Source: an uncultured Tenacibaculum sp.
GTDB taxonomy: Bacteria; Bacteroidota; Bacteroidia; Flavobacteriales; Flavobacteriaceae
Direction: 5' to 3'
DNA length: 64,000 bases
NCBI RefSeq assembly: GCF_947495995.1
Contig: NZ_CANMAX010000001.1
Location: 806,001 to 870,000, forward strand
Positions 51,196-59,858 of this stretch are shown piece after piece; positions within the stretch are counted from its first letter, which is position 1; every line of letters begins with the position of its first letter. A program made the translations under genes and the position numbers. The notes under the pieces were generated by a model, which was given only the letters and a program-made list of their open reading frames with translations, did no database searches and was not told where the DNA came from.

Positions 51196-51765
51196 ATGGA
51201 ACATCGTCATTTTATTATTCATAAACCTTTTGGATTTCTTTCTCAGTTTATCAACAATCAAACTAAGAGACAGAAAAAAATGTTAGGAGAATTACACGAT
51301 TTTCCTGAAGGAACAATGGCTATTGGACGTTTAGATGTAAAATCTGAAGGTTTATTATTGTTAACAACCGATGGAAAAGTAAGTGATTTTATTACGACAC
51401 GTGGTAAAGTAGAGAAAGAATACTATGTACAAGTAGATGGTGCAATTACTAACAAAGAAATTAAATTGTTAAAAACCGGTGTTAAAATTGGAATTAAAGG
51501 TGAAAAATACCTGACAAAACCTTGTAAAGTTAGGGTTATTAATACTCCAAATTTTCCGGAACGTTCTATGAAAATTAGAGACGATCGACACGGACCAACA
51601 TCTTGGATTTCAATTATATTACAAGAAGGAAAATATCGCCAGGTTCGTAAAATGACTTCTGCAGTTGGTTTTCCAACACTACGTTTAGTTCGTGTTCGAA
51701 TAGGAAATATATGGTTAAACGATTTACCTTCTGGTGGTGTTAAAGAAGTTTCTAAATTAATTTAA
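51196..51765 (+). CDS. rluE: rRNA large-subunit pseudouridine synthase, RluE type
   Basis: The 189-residue protein has the RsuA/RluE core without an S4 domain: IIHKPFGFLSQF, the catalytic Asp in AIGRLDVKSEGLLLLTTDG (about residue 49), EKEYYVQV and LQEGKYRQVRKMTSAVGFPT, followed by LVRVRIG. It converts a uridine of 23S rRNA to pseudouridine. The short form without the S4 domain matches RluE. It is followed after 35 bases by a small peptide gene. Confidence 0.88.
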   Translation: MEHRHFIIHKPFGFLSQFINNQTKRQKKMLGELHDFPEGTMAIGRLDVKSEGLLLLTTDGKVSDFITTRGKVEKEYYVQVDGAITNKEIKLLKTGVKIGIKGEKYLTKPCKVRVINTPNFPERSMKIRDDRHGPTSWISIILQEGKYRQVRKMTSAVGFPTLRLVRVRIGNIWLNDLPSGGVKEVSKLI

Positions 51766-51800
51766 TAAATTTATTACTTATTAACCTTTAACCTATTATT

Positions 51801-51962
51801 ATGTTTTCGAAAATTTCAAAATTAGGAATTGTACTAAACAAAACAGAATTAAAAAATATTAACGGTAGTCGCACTCGTAACAGATGTAAAATTGAACTTG
51901 ACTGCCCTGGTGGCTTTTATTGGAATAGTTTACTTTGTACTTGTGAAATGATTGAGTTTTAA
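51801..51962 (+). CDS. 53-residue Cys-rich peptide with leader-like N terminus
   Basis: ATG at 51801 opens 53 codons: MFSKISKLGIVLNKTELKNI then NGS at residues 21-23, the same leader shape as the peptide at 20311 (NGG). The core has four cysteines (residues about 29, 35, 46 and 48) and an IELDCPGGFYWNSLLCTCEM segment. A strong terminator follows. It is probably an exported peptide of the same broad class; Ser instead of the second Gly may change processing. Confidence 0.65.
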   Translation: MFSKISKLGIVLNKTELKNINGSRTRNRCKIELDCPGGFYWNSLLCTCEMIEF

Positions 51963-51963
51963 A

Positions 51964-51999
51964 AAATAAGGCTATCTAAAAATTTAGGTAGCCTTATTT
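51964..51999. terminator. Bidirectional terminator
   Basis: Arms aataaggcta / tagccttatt with an AT-rich loop lie between the peptide gene and the convergent acetyltransferase gene. Confidence 0.85.
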
Positions 52000-52006
52000 A
52001 ATTTAT

Positions 52007-52447
52007 TTAACTCTTTATCATATGAATATGAGGAATTCCATCTTCTATATAACCTTCACCAACTTGTTGAAAACCGTGAGATTCGTAAAACTTTTGTAAA
52101 TAAGTTTGCGCACCTATTTTTATAGTTTCTGTAGAAAACTTGTTAATAACAGTATCAATAGAGAATTTCATTAAATCGTGACCGTAACCATATTTACGTT
52201 CCGACTGTTTTACAATAACTCTACCTATACTAGCTTCTTCAAAATAATCTGATGGTTTAAATAAACGCGTGTAGGCTATAATTTCATTATTCTTTACACC
52301 TAAAACATGTAAAGCTTTATCATCTTTACCATCGATATCTTGATATACACAATCTTGTTCAACAACAAATACTTCTGAACGTAATTGTAATAAACTATAA
52401 AGCTCCCTTAAAGAGAGCTCATTAAAATATTTTACTAAAAATTCCAT
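52007..52447 (-). CDS. ElaA-like GNAT acetyltransferase
   Basis: The 146-residue protein matches ElaA-type acetyltransferases: LYSLLQLRSEVFVVEQDC, then YQDIDGKDDKALHVLG, SIGRVIVKQSERKYGYGHDL and a final YLQKFYESHGFQQVGEGYIE with EDGIPHIHM. Its substrate is unknown. It follows rpiB by 14 bases on the same strand. Confidence 0.88.
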   Translation of the reverse strand: MEFLVKYFNELSLRELYSLLQLRSEVFVVEQDCVYQDIDGKDDKALHVLGVKNNEIIAYTRLFKPSDYFEEASIGRVIVKQSERKYGYGHDLMKFSIDTVINKFSTETIKIGAQTYLQKFYESHGFQQVGEGYIEDGIPHIHMIKS

Positions 52448-52461
52448 TTGTTAACTAGTTA

Positions 52462-52893
52462 TTAACTACAAGCGATTTTAGATACTCTATTTTGGTGACG
52501 ACCACCTTCGAATTCAGTAGCTAAGAAAATTTTTACAAAGCCTAATGCTTGTTGTAATGAAACAAAACGAGCCGGAATTGTTAATATGTTGGCATTATTA
52601 TGTTGTCTTGATAAAGCAACCAATTCGTTGTTCCAACATAACGCAGCTCTAATTCCTTGATGTTTGTTTGCAGTCATTTGTGCTCCGTTACCGCTTCCGC
52701 ATAAAATAATACCTAAATCGGCTTCATTATTTTCAACTGCATTAGCTGTTGGATGAATTGTATCTGGATAATCCATACTACCATTATCATCTGTTCCAAA
52801 ATTAACTACAGTATGACCTAATTCTTCTAATAATTTGATGATTTCAAACTTATATTCTGTTCCTGCGTGATCATTACCAATAGCAATAGTCAT
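52462..52893 (-). CDS. rpiB: Ribose-5-phosphate isomerase B
   Basis: The 143-residue protein has the RpiB/LacAB motifs: IGNDHAGTEYKFEIIKLL, GTDDNGSMDYPD, the catalytic Cys in GIILCGSGNGAQMTANK and GIRAALCWNNELVALSRQHN. It interconverts ribose-5-phosphate and ribulose-5-phosphate. It starts at the edge of a long AT-rich gap and is divergent from rnr. Confidence 0.93.
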   Translation of the reverse strand: MTIAIGNDHAGTEYKFEIIKLLEELGHTVVNFGTDDNGSMDYPDTIHPTANAVENNEADLGIILCGSGNGAQMTANKHQGIRAALCWNNELVALSRQHNNANILTIPARFVSLQQALGFVKIFLATEFEGGRHQNRVSKIACS

Positions 52894-53454
52894 AATTTCT
52901 TGATTTTAATTGTGTTGTTGGCCACAAAAATAGTGTTATTAACGGTTATCAACAGTAATTAACAATGCTTTTTTTTAAAAGGGTAATAAACATCTTAAAA
53001 TAAACGATTTATCAATATTTCTAAATTGTTAAGAACTACTAAGAAGTTTATCAAAAGAATTTTTGGCTTTCTGAGTTTTTTTTACAATACAGCGATCTAC
53101 ATGAATTATGCAACTTTTTTTTTAGTTTTTTAATTTGAATTTATCAACATAAAATTTACAATTTATTTACAGTGAACAAGAAATTAACTATTCATAAAAA
53201 TAAGTGTATTTCTAATCAAACGGATTGTTAATAACTCTATTTCTTAGTTGATTTTCAGTCTATTTTTATGCTTATAAATTGTTAATTTCATTTAATAAGT
53301 GATAAAACCAAATTTAAATTCAGAAAACAATTCCACAAATTAACACACTATTATAATCAGCTTTCTTTTTTTTAAAATTTTAAATAAAACAATTAATAAT
53401 AATATAAGTTGTTAATAAGGAAAAATGGACTATGAAATTTTGATTAGGTAATGA
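52894..53454. other. AT-rich intergenic region with DnaA-box-like 9-mers
   Basis: This very AT-rich region between divergent rpiB and rnr contains TTATCAACA at 52946-52954 and 53141-53149 and the inverse of TTATTAACA (TGTTAATAA) near 53226-53234 and at 53410-53418, plus several shorter TTATCAA runs. These resemble relaxed DnaA boxes (TTATnCACA) and could mark a replication origin, or be an effect of base composition. No RNA gene or repeat is recognised. Confidence 0.4.
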
Positions 53455-53595
53455 ATGTCTTTTTTAGAAGAAATCACTTTTGTTGAGTCATTCTTACTAA
53501 ATGTCGTGTTTATACTTACTGCAGCAATAATGATTCCTGTAATGAATATTACAAGAAAGAAGATAATTATTTTGCGTAAGTTTTTCACTTTGTAG
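53455..53595 (+). CDS. Possible 46-residue membrane microprotein
   Basis: ATG at 53455 opens 46 codons: MSFLEEITFVESFLLNVVFI starts a region with one long hydrophobic segment (about residues 13-30), then a basic tail ITRKKIIILRKFFTL. The layout is that of a single-span membrane protein. No promoter box was found, and it stands alone before rnr. In AT-rich DNA such a frame can occur by chance. Confidence 0.35.
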   Translation: MSFLEEITFVESFLLNVVFILTAAIMIPVMNITRKKIIILRKFFTL

Positions 53596-53719
53596 TAGTT
53601 AGTTTATATAAAGACGAGAAAATTTAAGAGATGTTACATTTTTCTTAAGATTTTTTTAAGAAATAGTTTTAAGAATAATTCTTTGTACTTTGGTTGTACG
53701 AAAAATTTTAAATAATTAT

Positions 53720-55918
53720 ATGCCTAAAAAAAAGAAGATTTATAAGAAGAAAGGTAAGGTAATCAAAGACTTAACAAGAAAGATATTCAGAATATTGAAT
53801 GAGGATAGTAATAAGACTTTTAATTACAAACAAATTGCTAGCAAAATAGCAGTTAGTGATACAGACGGAAAAAATCAGATTATAAAGAAGCTAGGTGAAC
53901 TAGCGAGCACAAAAAAAATTATTGAAGTTGAAAAAGGAAAATATAAAATTAATGAAGATCGTAAATATCATATAGGTACCATAGATTTAACAAGTAATGG
54001 TAATGGATATTTTATTTGTGACGATTTTGAAGATGATATTTTTGTTCCTTCAGTAAACATAAATAAAGCTTTACAAGATGATATTGTTAGAGTTTATGTG
54101 TATAACAAAAGAAAAACATCAAAACTCGAAGCTGATGTTGTAGAAGTTATAGAGAGAGCACGCCAGGAGTTTGTTGGAACATTACAAATGAGCAAAAATT
54201 TTGGTTTTGTTTTACCAGACAATTCTAAAATGTATGCAGATATATTTGTTTCGAAAGGAAAATTGAATGGAGCTGACAACGGAGATAAAGTTGTAGCGAA
54301 AATTACAGATTGGCCAGAAAACTCTAAAAATCCGTTTGGAAAGATTACTCAAATCTTAGGAAAACCAGGTGACCACGATACTGAAATCCATTCTATCTTA
54401 TTAGAATACGGTTTACCTTATGAGTTTCCTAAAGAAGTAGAAGAAGACGCAGAAAAATTATCAATAGAAATTACTGCTGAAGAAATTGCTAAACGTAGAG
54501 ATATGAGATCTGATCTTACGTTTACTATTGATCCGAAAGATGCAAAAGATTTTGATGACGCTTTATCGTTCACTGTATTAGAAAATGGTAATTACGAAAT
54601 TGGAATTCATATTGCAGATGTTTCACATTATGTTCAACCTAAAACTATTTTAGATGATGAAGCTTACGACAGAGCAACATCTGTATATTTAGTTGATCGT
54701 GTGGTACCTATGTTACCAGAAATGCTTTCGAACGGTGTTTGTTCATTACGTCCGAATGAAGAAAAATTGACTTTTTCCGCCGTTTTTGAAATGAATGAAA
54801 AAGCGCAGATTGTAAATCAGTGGTTTGGTAGAACTGTTACTTATTCTGATAAACGTTTCGCTTATGAAGAAGCACAAGCAATTATAGAAAGTAAAACGAA
54901 CGTAGTTCCTGAAAATGTTTCTTTAACTGGTTCTGAATATACTGTTGATGAAAATATTTCAAACGCTATTTTAAAATTAGATGAGTTAGCTAAGAAAATG
55001 CGTGGTAAGCGAATGAAAGCTGGTGCGATATCTTTTGATAAAGTAGAAGTTAAGTTTCATTTAGATGAGAATGCAAATCCAATTGGAGTATTTTTCAAAG
55101 AAGGAAAAGATGCTAATAAACTGATTGAAGAGTTTATGTTACTAGCTAACAGAAAAGTAGCAGAATTTATTGGTAAAGCTAAAGGTGGAAAACCAAGCAA
55201 TAAAACATTTGTATATCGTGTTCATGACGAACCAGATGTTGAAAAGTTAGCTTCTTTACAGAATATTATATCTAAGTTTGGTTATAAAATTGATACACAA
55301 ACCAGAGAAACAACTTCTCAATCTTTAAACACACTCTTAAAAGAAGTACAAGGAAAAGGAGAAGCAAATATGGTTGAAACTTTAGCCATCCGTTCGATGA
55401 GTAAAGCTGTGTATACGACACAAAATATTGGTCATTATGGTTTAGCATTTGAGTATTATAGTCATTTTACTTCACCTATTCGAAGATATCCTGATGTAAT
55501 GACACACAGATTGTTACAACATTATTTAGATGGAGGAGCTACGCCAAAAGTAGAGACTTATGAAGAACGTTGTAAACACTCTTCTAAAATGGAAGAACTT
55601 GCTGCAAAGGCAGAACGTGATTCTATTAAATACATGCAAGTCAAGTACATGCAAGATCATAAAGATGAAGAGTTTGAAGGTGTGGTTTCTGGTGTTACAG
55701 AATGGGGAATTTATGTTGAAATCTTATCAAATAAATGTGAAGGAATGGTTCGTATTCGAGACATTAAAGATGATTACTACATTTTTGACGAGAAACAATA
55801 TGCTGTTGTTGGACAAGCAACACAAGCAATTATTCAACTTGGAGATCAAGTAGTTGTAAAAGTTAAACATACCGATCTTGAACGTAAACATTTAGATTTT
55901 GAATTGATTTCTCACTAA
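53720..55918 (+). CDS. rnr: Ribonuclease R
   Basis: The 732-residue 3'-5' exoribonuclease has a basic N terminus (MPKKKKIYKKKGKVIK), a winged helix and cold-shock domains (GNGYFICDDFEDDIFVP; NFGFVLPDNSKMYADIFV). The RNB catalytic domain has the metal-binding Asp cluster in TIDPKDAKDFDDALSF and HYGLAFEYYSHFTSPIRRYP, and a C-terminal S1 domain (FEGVVSGVTEWGIYVEI) closes it. It degrades structured RNA. The ATG at 53720 is preferred to the TTG at 53690. Confidence 0.94.
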   Translation: MPKKKKIYKKKGKVIKDLTRKIFRILNEDSNKTFNYKQIASKIAVSDTDGKNQIIKKLGELASTKKIIEVEKGKYKINEDRKYHIGTIDLTSNGNGYFICDDFEDDIFVPSVNINKALQDDIVRVYVYNKRKTSKLEADVVEVIERARQEFVGTLQMSKNFGFVLPDNSKMYADIFVSKGKLNGADNGDKVVAKITDWPENSKNPFGKITQILGKPGDHDTEIHSILLEYGLPYEFPKEVEEDAEKLSIEITAEEIAKRRDMRSDLTFTIDPKDAKDFDDALSFTVLENGNYEIGIHIADVSHYVQPKTILDDEAYDRATSVYLVDRVVPMLPEMLSNGVCSLRPNEEKLTFSAVFEMNEKAQIVNQWFGRTVTYSDKRFAYEEAQAIIESKTNVVPENVSLTGSEYTVDENISNAILKLDELAKKMRGKRMKAGAISFDKVEVKFHLDENANPIGVFFKEGKDANKLIEEFMLLANRKVAEFIGKAKGGKPSNKTFVYRVHDEPDVEKLASLQNIISKFGYKIDTQTRETTSQSLNTLLKEVQGKGEANMVETLAIRSMSKAVYTTQNIGHYGLAFEYYSHFTSPIRRYPDVMTHRLLQHYLDGGATPKVETYEERCKHSSKMEELAAKAERDSIKYMQVKYMQDHKDEEFEGVVSGVTEWGIYVEILSNKCEGMVRIRDIKDDYYIFDEKQYAVVGQATQAIIQLGDQVVVKVKHTDLERKHLDFELISH

Positions 55919-55988
55919 ACTTTAACTTTTTAAATATACTATTTATTTAAATTTTTAGTTTTATTTACAAATCCATAATCACCTAATA

Positions 55989-56666
55989 ATGAAACAAATA
56001 TTTTTTATAAAGCTTTGTTTTTTATCCTTAGTAACATTTGCTCAAACCACAATTACCAAGCAACTTAAAGATTTTGAAATTCTTAAAGTGTATAATGGTA
56101 TTGATATTGAATTAATAAAGTCAGATAAACAAGAAATTCATATCACAGGAGAAAAGGCAGATAAGGTTAAGATTAAACAACAAGGTAAGAAGTTAAAAGT
56201 TTTACTTCGTTTTCCTGAAACAACAGCAGACGGAAAAGTAAAAGCAAAATTATATTTTAATAAAGATATACAAACAATAGATGCTAATGAAGGTGTTACA
56301 TTAACATGTAAAGAAATCAATCAGAATCATGTTGAGATCAAAGCACAAGAAGGCGCATTTATGAACTTAGTTGTTAACACTAAACATTTAACCGTTAAAA
56401 GTTCTTCTGGTGGCGTAATTAAACTTTCAGGAGAAGCTAAAAATCAAACTGTTAAATTAGATTTAGGAGCAACATATCATGGTTATAACCTAAAAGTTAC
56501 TAACGTTTCAACAGTTACTGCAGGTTCTGGAGCTAAAGCTGAAATTGATAGTGGTGAAACACTTAATGCTAAAGTAAGTTTTGGAGGAACTATTCTTTAT
56601 AAAGGAAAGCCAGAAGTAATTGAAGAAAAGAAAGTAATTGGTGGAACTATTGAAAGAAGTAACTAA
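55989..56666 (+). CDS. DUF2807 (GIN domain) secreted protein
   Basis: The 225-residue protein has a signal peptide (IKLCFLSLVTFAQ) and a DUF2807/GIN auto-transporter-adhesin-like domain. The domain begins FEILKVYNGIDIELIKSDKQ and continues in repeated short beta-strand rungs (KLYFNKDIQTIDANEG; TKHLTVKSSSGGVIKLSG; LNAKVSFGGTILYKG). It is probably a beta-solenoid in the periplasm or on the surface. Function unknown. It is followed by tatA, which has its own promoter. Confidence 0.88.
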   Translation: MKQIFFIKLCFLSLVTFAQTTITKQLKDFEILKVYNGIDIELIKSDKQEIHITGEKADKVKIKQQGKKLKVLLRFPETTADGKVKAKLYFNKDIQTIDANEGVTLTCKEINQNHVEIKAQEGAFMNLVVNTKHLTVKSSSGGVIKLSGEAKNQTVKLDLGATYHGYNLKVTNVSTVTAGSGAKAEIDSGETLNAKVSFGGTILYKGKPEVIEEKKVIGGTIERSN

Positions 56667-56675
56667 AGTTTTTTA

Positions 56676-56683
56676 TATCTTTG
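56676..56683 (+). promoter_or_regulatory. tatA promoter
   Basis: TATCTTTG lies 16 bases before the ATG at 56700. A TTG at 56650-56652 lies 23 bases upstream as a possible -33 element. Confidence 0.65.
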
Positions 56684-56699
56684 CACTACAAAATTTTGG

Positions 56700-56885
56700 A
56701 TGATGAATACATTAACAATTTTATTAGGAATTCCTGGAGGACCACAAATATTAATAATCTTAGTTGTGGTATTGTTGTTATTTGGAGGTAAGAAAATTCC
56801 TGAATTAATGAGAGGTTTAGGAACTGGTATCAAAGAATTCAAAGATGCTACCAAGAAAGACGAAGAGGAAAGAATAGAAGAATAA
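56700..56885 (+). CDS. tatA: Twin-arginine translocase subunit TatA/TatE
   Basis: The 61-residue protein has one membrane helix ([12 protein letters not shown]), the [17 protein letters not shown] hinge and amphipathic helix (residues about 28-44), and an acidic-basic tail ([16 protein letters not shown]). It forms the pore of the Tat protein-export system. TatC is not encoded nearby. Translation may start at M1 or M2. Confidence 0.92.
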   Translation: MMNTLTILLGIPGGPQILIILVVVLLLFGGKKIPELMRGLGTGIKEFKDATKKDEEERIEE

Positions 56886-56901
56886 TATTTCACTATAAGA
56901 T

Positions 56902-56930
56902 AAAAAGCTCACAATTTGTGAGCTTTTTTT
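56902..56930. terminator. Bidirectional terminator
   Basis: Arms aaaaagctcac / gtgagcttttt with a 5-base loop and flanking runs lie between tatA and the convergent LytTR regulator gene. Confidence 0.9.
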
Positions 56931-57609
56931 ATTGCATTAACTTCGTAACTACTTCTTTTTTCAATCGTACACTAATAGGTATTTTATACTGATATATAAG
57001 TATTTGATTACCTACTATTTCATTTACTTTATTTTTAGATACCACATATGATTTGTGTGTTTGAATAAATAAATCTTCTGGTAATTGTTCTAGCATTTGT
57101 TTTAGTGTACTATGCGATACTATTACTTCCTCTTTTGTAATAATCTTCACATAATTTTGCATCGACTCTAAAAATAGAATATCCTCAACAGTAATCTTTT
57201 TAATTGAATTAGATGTTTTAATAAACAGGTTTTCAACAGTATCTTTTGAATTCAGTAAACGTTCTGCTTTATTAACAGCTTTTAAAAAACGATCAAACGG
57301 AATAGGTTTTACCAAATAATCTATAACATCAAAATCAAAGCTTTCTAAAGCATGTTCAGAATATGCACTAGTAATTACTACCAAAGGTGATTTTTGTAAT
57401 GTTTTTAACCATTCTAAACCAGTTATCAAAGGCATGTTTATATCTAGAAATACTAGATCAATTTCATGTGATTGTAAATGTTCATTTGCAATAATTGCAT
57501 TCTTACACAAAGCAATAACATTCAATACAGGTATTTGATCGCAATACTCTTTTATACCTTGTCTTGCAATAGGTTCATCATCAACAATTAAACAGTTAAT
57601 TTTTCTCAA
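56929..57609 (-). CDS. LytTR-family response regulator
   Basis: The 226-residue protein has a receiver (IVDDE near the start, phospho-Asp in LVFLDINMPL at about residue 56, Lys in DYLVKPIPF) and a LytTR DNA-binding domain (DILFLESMQNYVKIIT; FIQTHKSYVVSKNKV). It overlaps the kinase gene by 4 bases, and the two form a three-gene unit with a serine hydrolase. It is similar in build to the regulator at 13600-14286. Confidence 0.9.
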   Translation of the reverse strand: MRKINCLIVDDEPIARQGIKEYCDQIPVLNVIALCKNAIIANEHLQSHEIDLVFLDINMPLITGLEWLKTLQKSPLVVITSAYSEHALESFDFDVIDYLVKPIPFDRFLKAVNKAERLLNSKDTVENLFIKTSNSIKKITVEDILFLESMQNYVKIITKEEVIVSHSTLKQMLEQLPEDLFIQTHKSYVVSKNKVNEIVGNQILIYQYKIPISVRLKKEVVTKLMQ

Positions 57610-58643
57610 TGTAAATCAATTTCAAGTTTTACTTTATATGTATTTTCTGTATTTGTAAGATCTAAATTGTATTTATTTTTATACGTTAATTCTAATCTCT
57701 TTTTTACGTTTTTTAAACCTATGCCTCCACTCCTATTTCCTTGTATTAAAGAGTCTTTTGTATTTTCTACGATCAGTTGTAATATGTTATTTTTTTCTTC
57801 TAAAACTATAGATATTCTATTGTCTTTCGAATCATTATGATTACTAACATATTTAAAAGCATTTTCAATAAAAGGAATTAATAATAACGGCATAATCAAA
57901 TTATTTTCCTTTTCGATTTCAATAGAGAAATCTAGATGAATATCTTCTCCTTTTCGTATTTGTTCTATACTGATGTATTCTTCAATATAACTAACTTCTT
58001 TGTACAGTTCTATTTTGTTTGTATTACTCTCATACAATTGATATCGAAGTAAGTTAGAAAATTTGAGAAGTGTGTTTTTAGCATTTGCATCATTTTTACC
58101 GATGATATGATATATGCTGTTAATTCCATTGAATAAAAAATGTGGATTTAACTGAGCTTTTAAGTACTTTAATTCTGCATTATGATTCTCAACCAATAAT
58201 TCTTGTTTGACACGCTCAGATCGAATGTATTCTTGTTGAAATCGATAATAGAAACCAACAATAAAATATATAAAATGAAAAACAGAGTTATGATAAATCC
58301 AGATGATTGCAATGGCTATAGGATGGAAATCGTAAACTCTATTATCTATTGCAAGTTTAACATCAAGGTATGTTTCTAAAAAAGTAATTAGAAAGAATAA
58401 AACGATAGCATAAATCCAAAACTTCGTTTTTTTCTGCTTTACATAGAATTTAGGAACCAACCAGAAAATCTGAAGATAAAATAAAGTAGCATTAAAAAAC
58501 ATACCATATAGGTATGCTTTTTTCAATAATCCTCCTTCTTTTCCAAACCCATTCCAACTTAAATTACCAGAAGTTATATATAGATAACTTAATAACCAGA
58601 AAGTTAAGTGTAGTAGAACAAGAAATATTTTCTTTTTTATCAT
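57606..58643 (-). CDS. LytS-type sensor histidine kinase
   Basis: The 345-residue protein has four membrane helices (about residues 5-140), the phosphoacceptor His in LKAQLNPHFLFNGINSIYHI (about 170) and a HATPase part (LIPFIENAFKYVSNHND; GIGLKNVKKRLELTY). It has no separate sensor domain, so the membrane helices must sense the signal. It overlaps the hydrolase gene and its regulator gene by 4 bases each, giving translational coupling of all three. Confidence 0.9.
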   Translation of the reverse strand: MIKKKIFLVLLHLTFWLLSYLYITSGNLSWNGFGKEGGLLKKAYLYGMFFNATLFYLQIFWLVPKFYVKQKKTKFWIYAIVLFFLITFLETYLDVKLAIDNRVYDFHPIAIAIIWIYHNSVFHFIYFIVGFYYRFQQEYIRSERVKQELLVENHNAELKYLKAQLNPHFLFNGINSIYHIIGKNDANAKNTLLKFSNLLRYQLYESNTNKIELYKEVSYIEEYISIEQIRKGEDIHLDFSIEIEKENNLIMPLLLIPFIENAFKYVSNHNDSKDNRISIVLEEKNNILQLIVENTKDSLIQGNRSGGIGLKNVKKRLELTYKNKYNLDLTNTENTYKVKLEIDLH

Positions 58644-59716
58644 TTTATTAATTTCTTAAATATAGAAAAACATAAGTTATCTACACTTGCCGATTTACTA
58701 TTGAAAGCAGAAATATTAGATAAAACCAATACAGCTTTTTTAGATTGTTTACTAAAAACTAAGCAAGATCTATATCCACCAGTTCCACCATTATGCCAGT
58801 AAAACTTTTTATTTTTATTATCTATAATCTGCCATCCTAAACCAATTTTAGCCACTTTATTTTTAGCATAAGTTTCTTGTAATGGTAAAGTATACAAAGC
58901 ATCATTTTCGAAGTTCTTACGTATGAATTTCTCCATATCTTTAGTTGTAGATTTAATTCCACCTGCGCCAACCATAGCATCTGTAAAATCCCAATTGCTA
59001 GCTATACTTCCATCTTCATTTAAACCTTTTACCAATTTATTTTTATTAATAAGATTCATAGAAGAACTGTTCATAGATAACGGATTAAAAATTACCTCTT
59101 TTAATAGTTCTTCGTAAGACTTATTTTCTTTTTTTGTGACGATATAACCTAATAATCCCATCCCTAAGTTAGAGTAAATACTTTTTGTACCCGATTTAAA
59201 AGCATAATCTAAATCTGTCTTTAAATAAGCTAATAAATCATCTTTAGTATAGTTTTTATAAGGATTATCTGGAGTTTTCTCCCTCTTACTATAAATGTTT
59301 GTTGGTAATACTGGAAGCCCAGAACTATGATTCGATAATTGTTGTAAAGTAATGCTGTCTCCTTTATGTATTTTAAAATTGAAGTTACTTTGTAAAGTCT
59401 CATTTAAACTACTTTCTCCCTTCTGTACAGAATTTGATAATAGAATATTTGTAAACACTTTTGTAATAGATCCTATTTCAAAAATACTTTCTTTATTATC
59501 AATTAGATCTACGGTATCATTTAGCTTTTTTACTCCAATAAACTCTGAATTATCAACATCTATAACCAATACCGATAACTCTGTATTAGTAGGAAAACCT
59601 TTTACAAAAGTTTTAATATCTGAACTATAATCTTTGTTATTCTCTTGAGCTTTAATATTAAATAAGCTTATTAAACCTAAGATAATACAAGTGTTTTTAA
59701 AGTATTTCATTTTCAT
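58640..59716 (-). CDS. Serine hydrolase (class C beta-lactamase-like), secreted
   Basis: The 358-residue protein has a signal peptide (ATG at 59716 or 59710; NTCIILGLISLFNIKAQ) and the penicillin-binding fold. The nucleophile motif SITK lies in FEIGSITKVFTN, the second motif YSN in SIYSNLGMGLLGY and the third HNGGTGGY in place of KTG. Such proteins are peptidases or esterases of cell-wall or amide substrates rather than true resistance enzymes. Coupling to a LytS/LytR-type pair suggests that its product, or envelope damage, is the sensed signal; this is inference. Confidence 0.85.
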   Translation of the reverse strand: MKMKYFKNTCIILGLISLFNIKAQENNKDYSSDIKTFVKGFPTNTELSVLVIDVDNSEFIGVKKLNDTVDLIDNKESIFEIGSITKVFTNILLSNSVQKGESSLNETLQSNFNFKIHKGDSITLQQLSNHSSGLPVLPTNIYSKREKTPDNPYKNYTKDDLLAYLKTDLDYAFKSGTKSIYSNLGMGLLGYIVTKKENKSYEELLKEVIFNPLSMNSSSMNLINKNKLVKGLNEDGSIASNWDFTDAMVGAGGIKSTTKDMEKFIRKNFENDALYTLPLQETYAKNKVAKIGLGWQIIDNKNKKFYWHNGGTGGYRSCLVFSKQSKKAVLVLSNISAFNSKSASVDNLCFSIFKKLIK

Positions 59717-59803
59717 TGTTTTATTATTTGATAACAAAGAAATAAATGATTTACATACTTAACTATTTTGTTTGATGAACGTATATATTTACTTGATAAA
59801 CGT

Positions 59804-59837
59804 AAAAAAGCCAGTAGTTATACACTACTGGCTTTGT
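59804..59837 (-). terminator. Terminator of the stomatin-like gene
   Basis: Arms aaagccagtag / ctactggcttt with A/T runs lie 20 bases beyond the stop on the minus strand. Confidence 0.85.
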
Positions 59838-59858
59838 TTATAAGCTTAGAAAGATTTT

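Noticed and set aside
58640..59716. Antibiotic-resistance beta-lactamase
   Set aside because: The third motif is HNGG rather than KTG and the family is broad; resistance cannot be claimed from this sequence.
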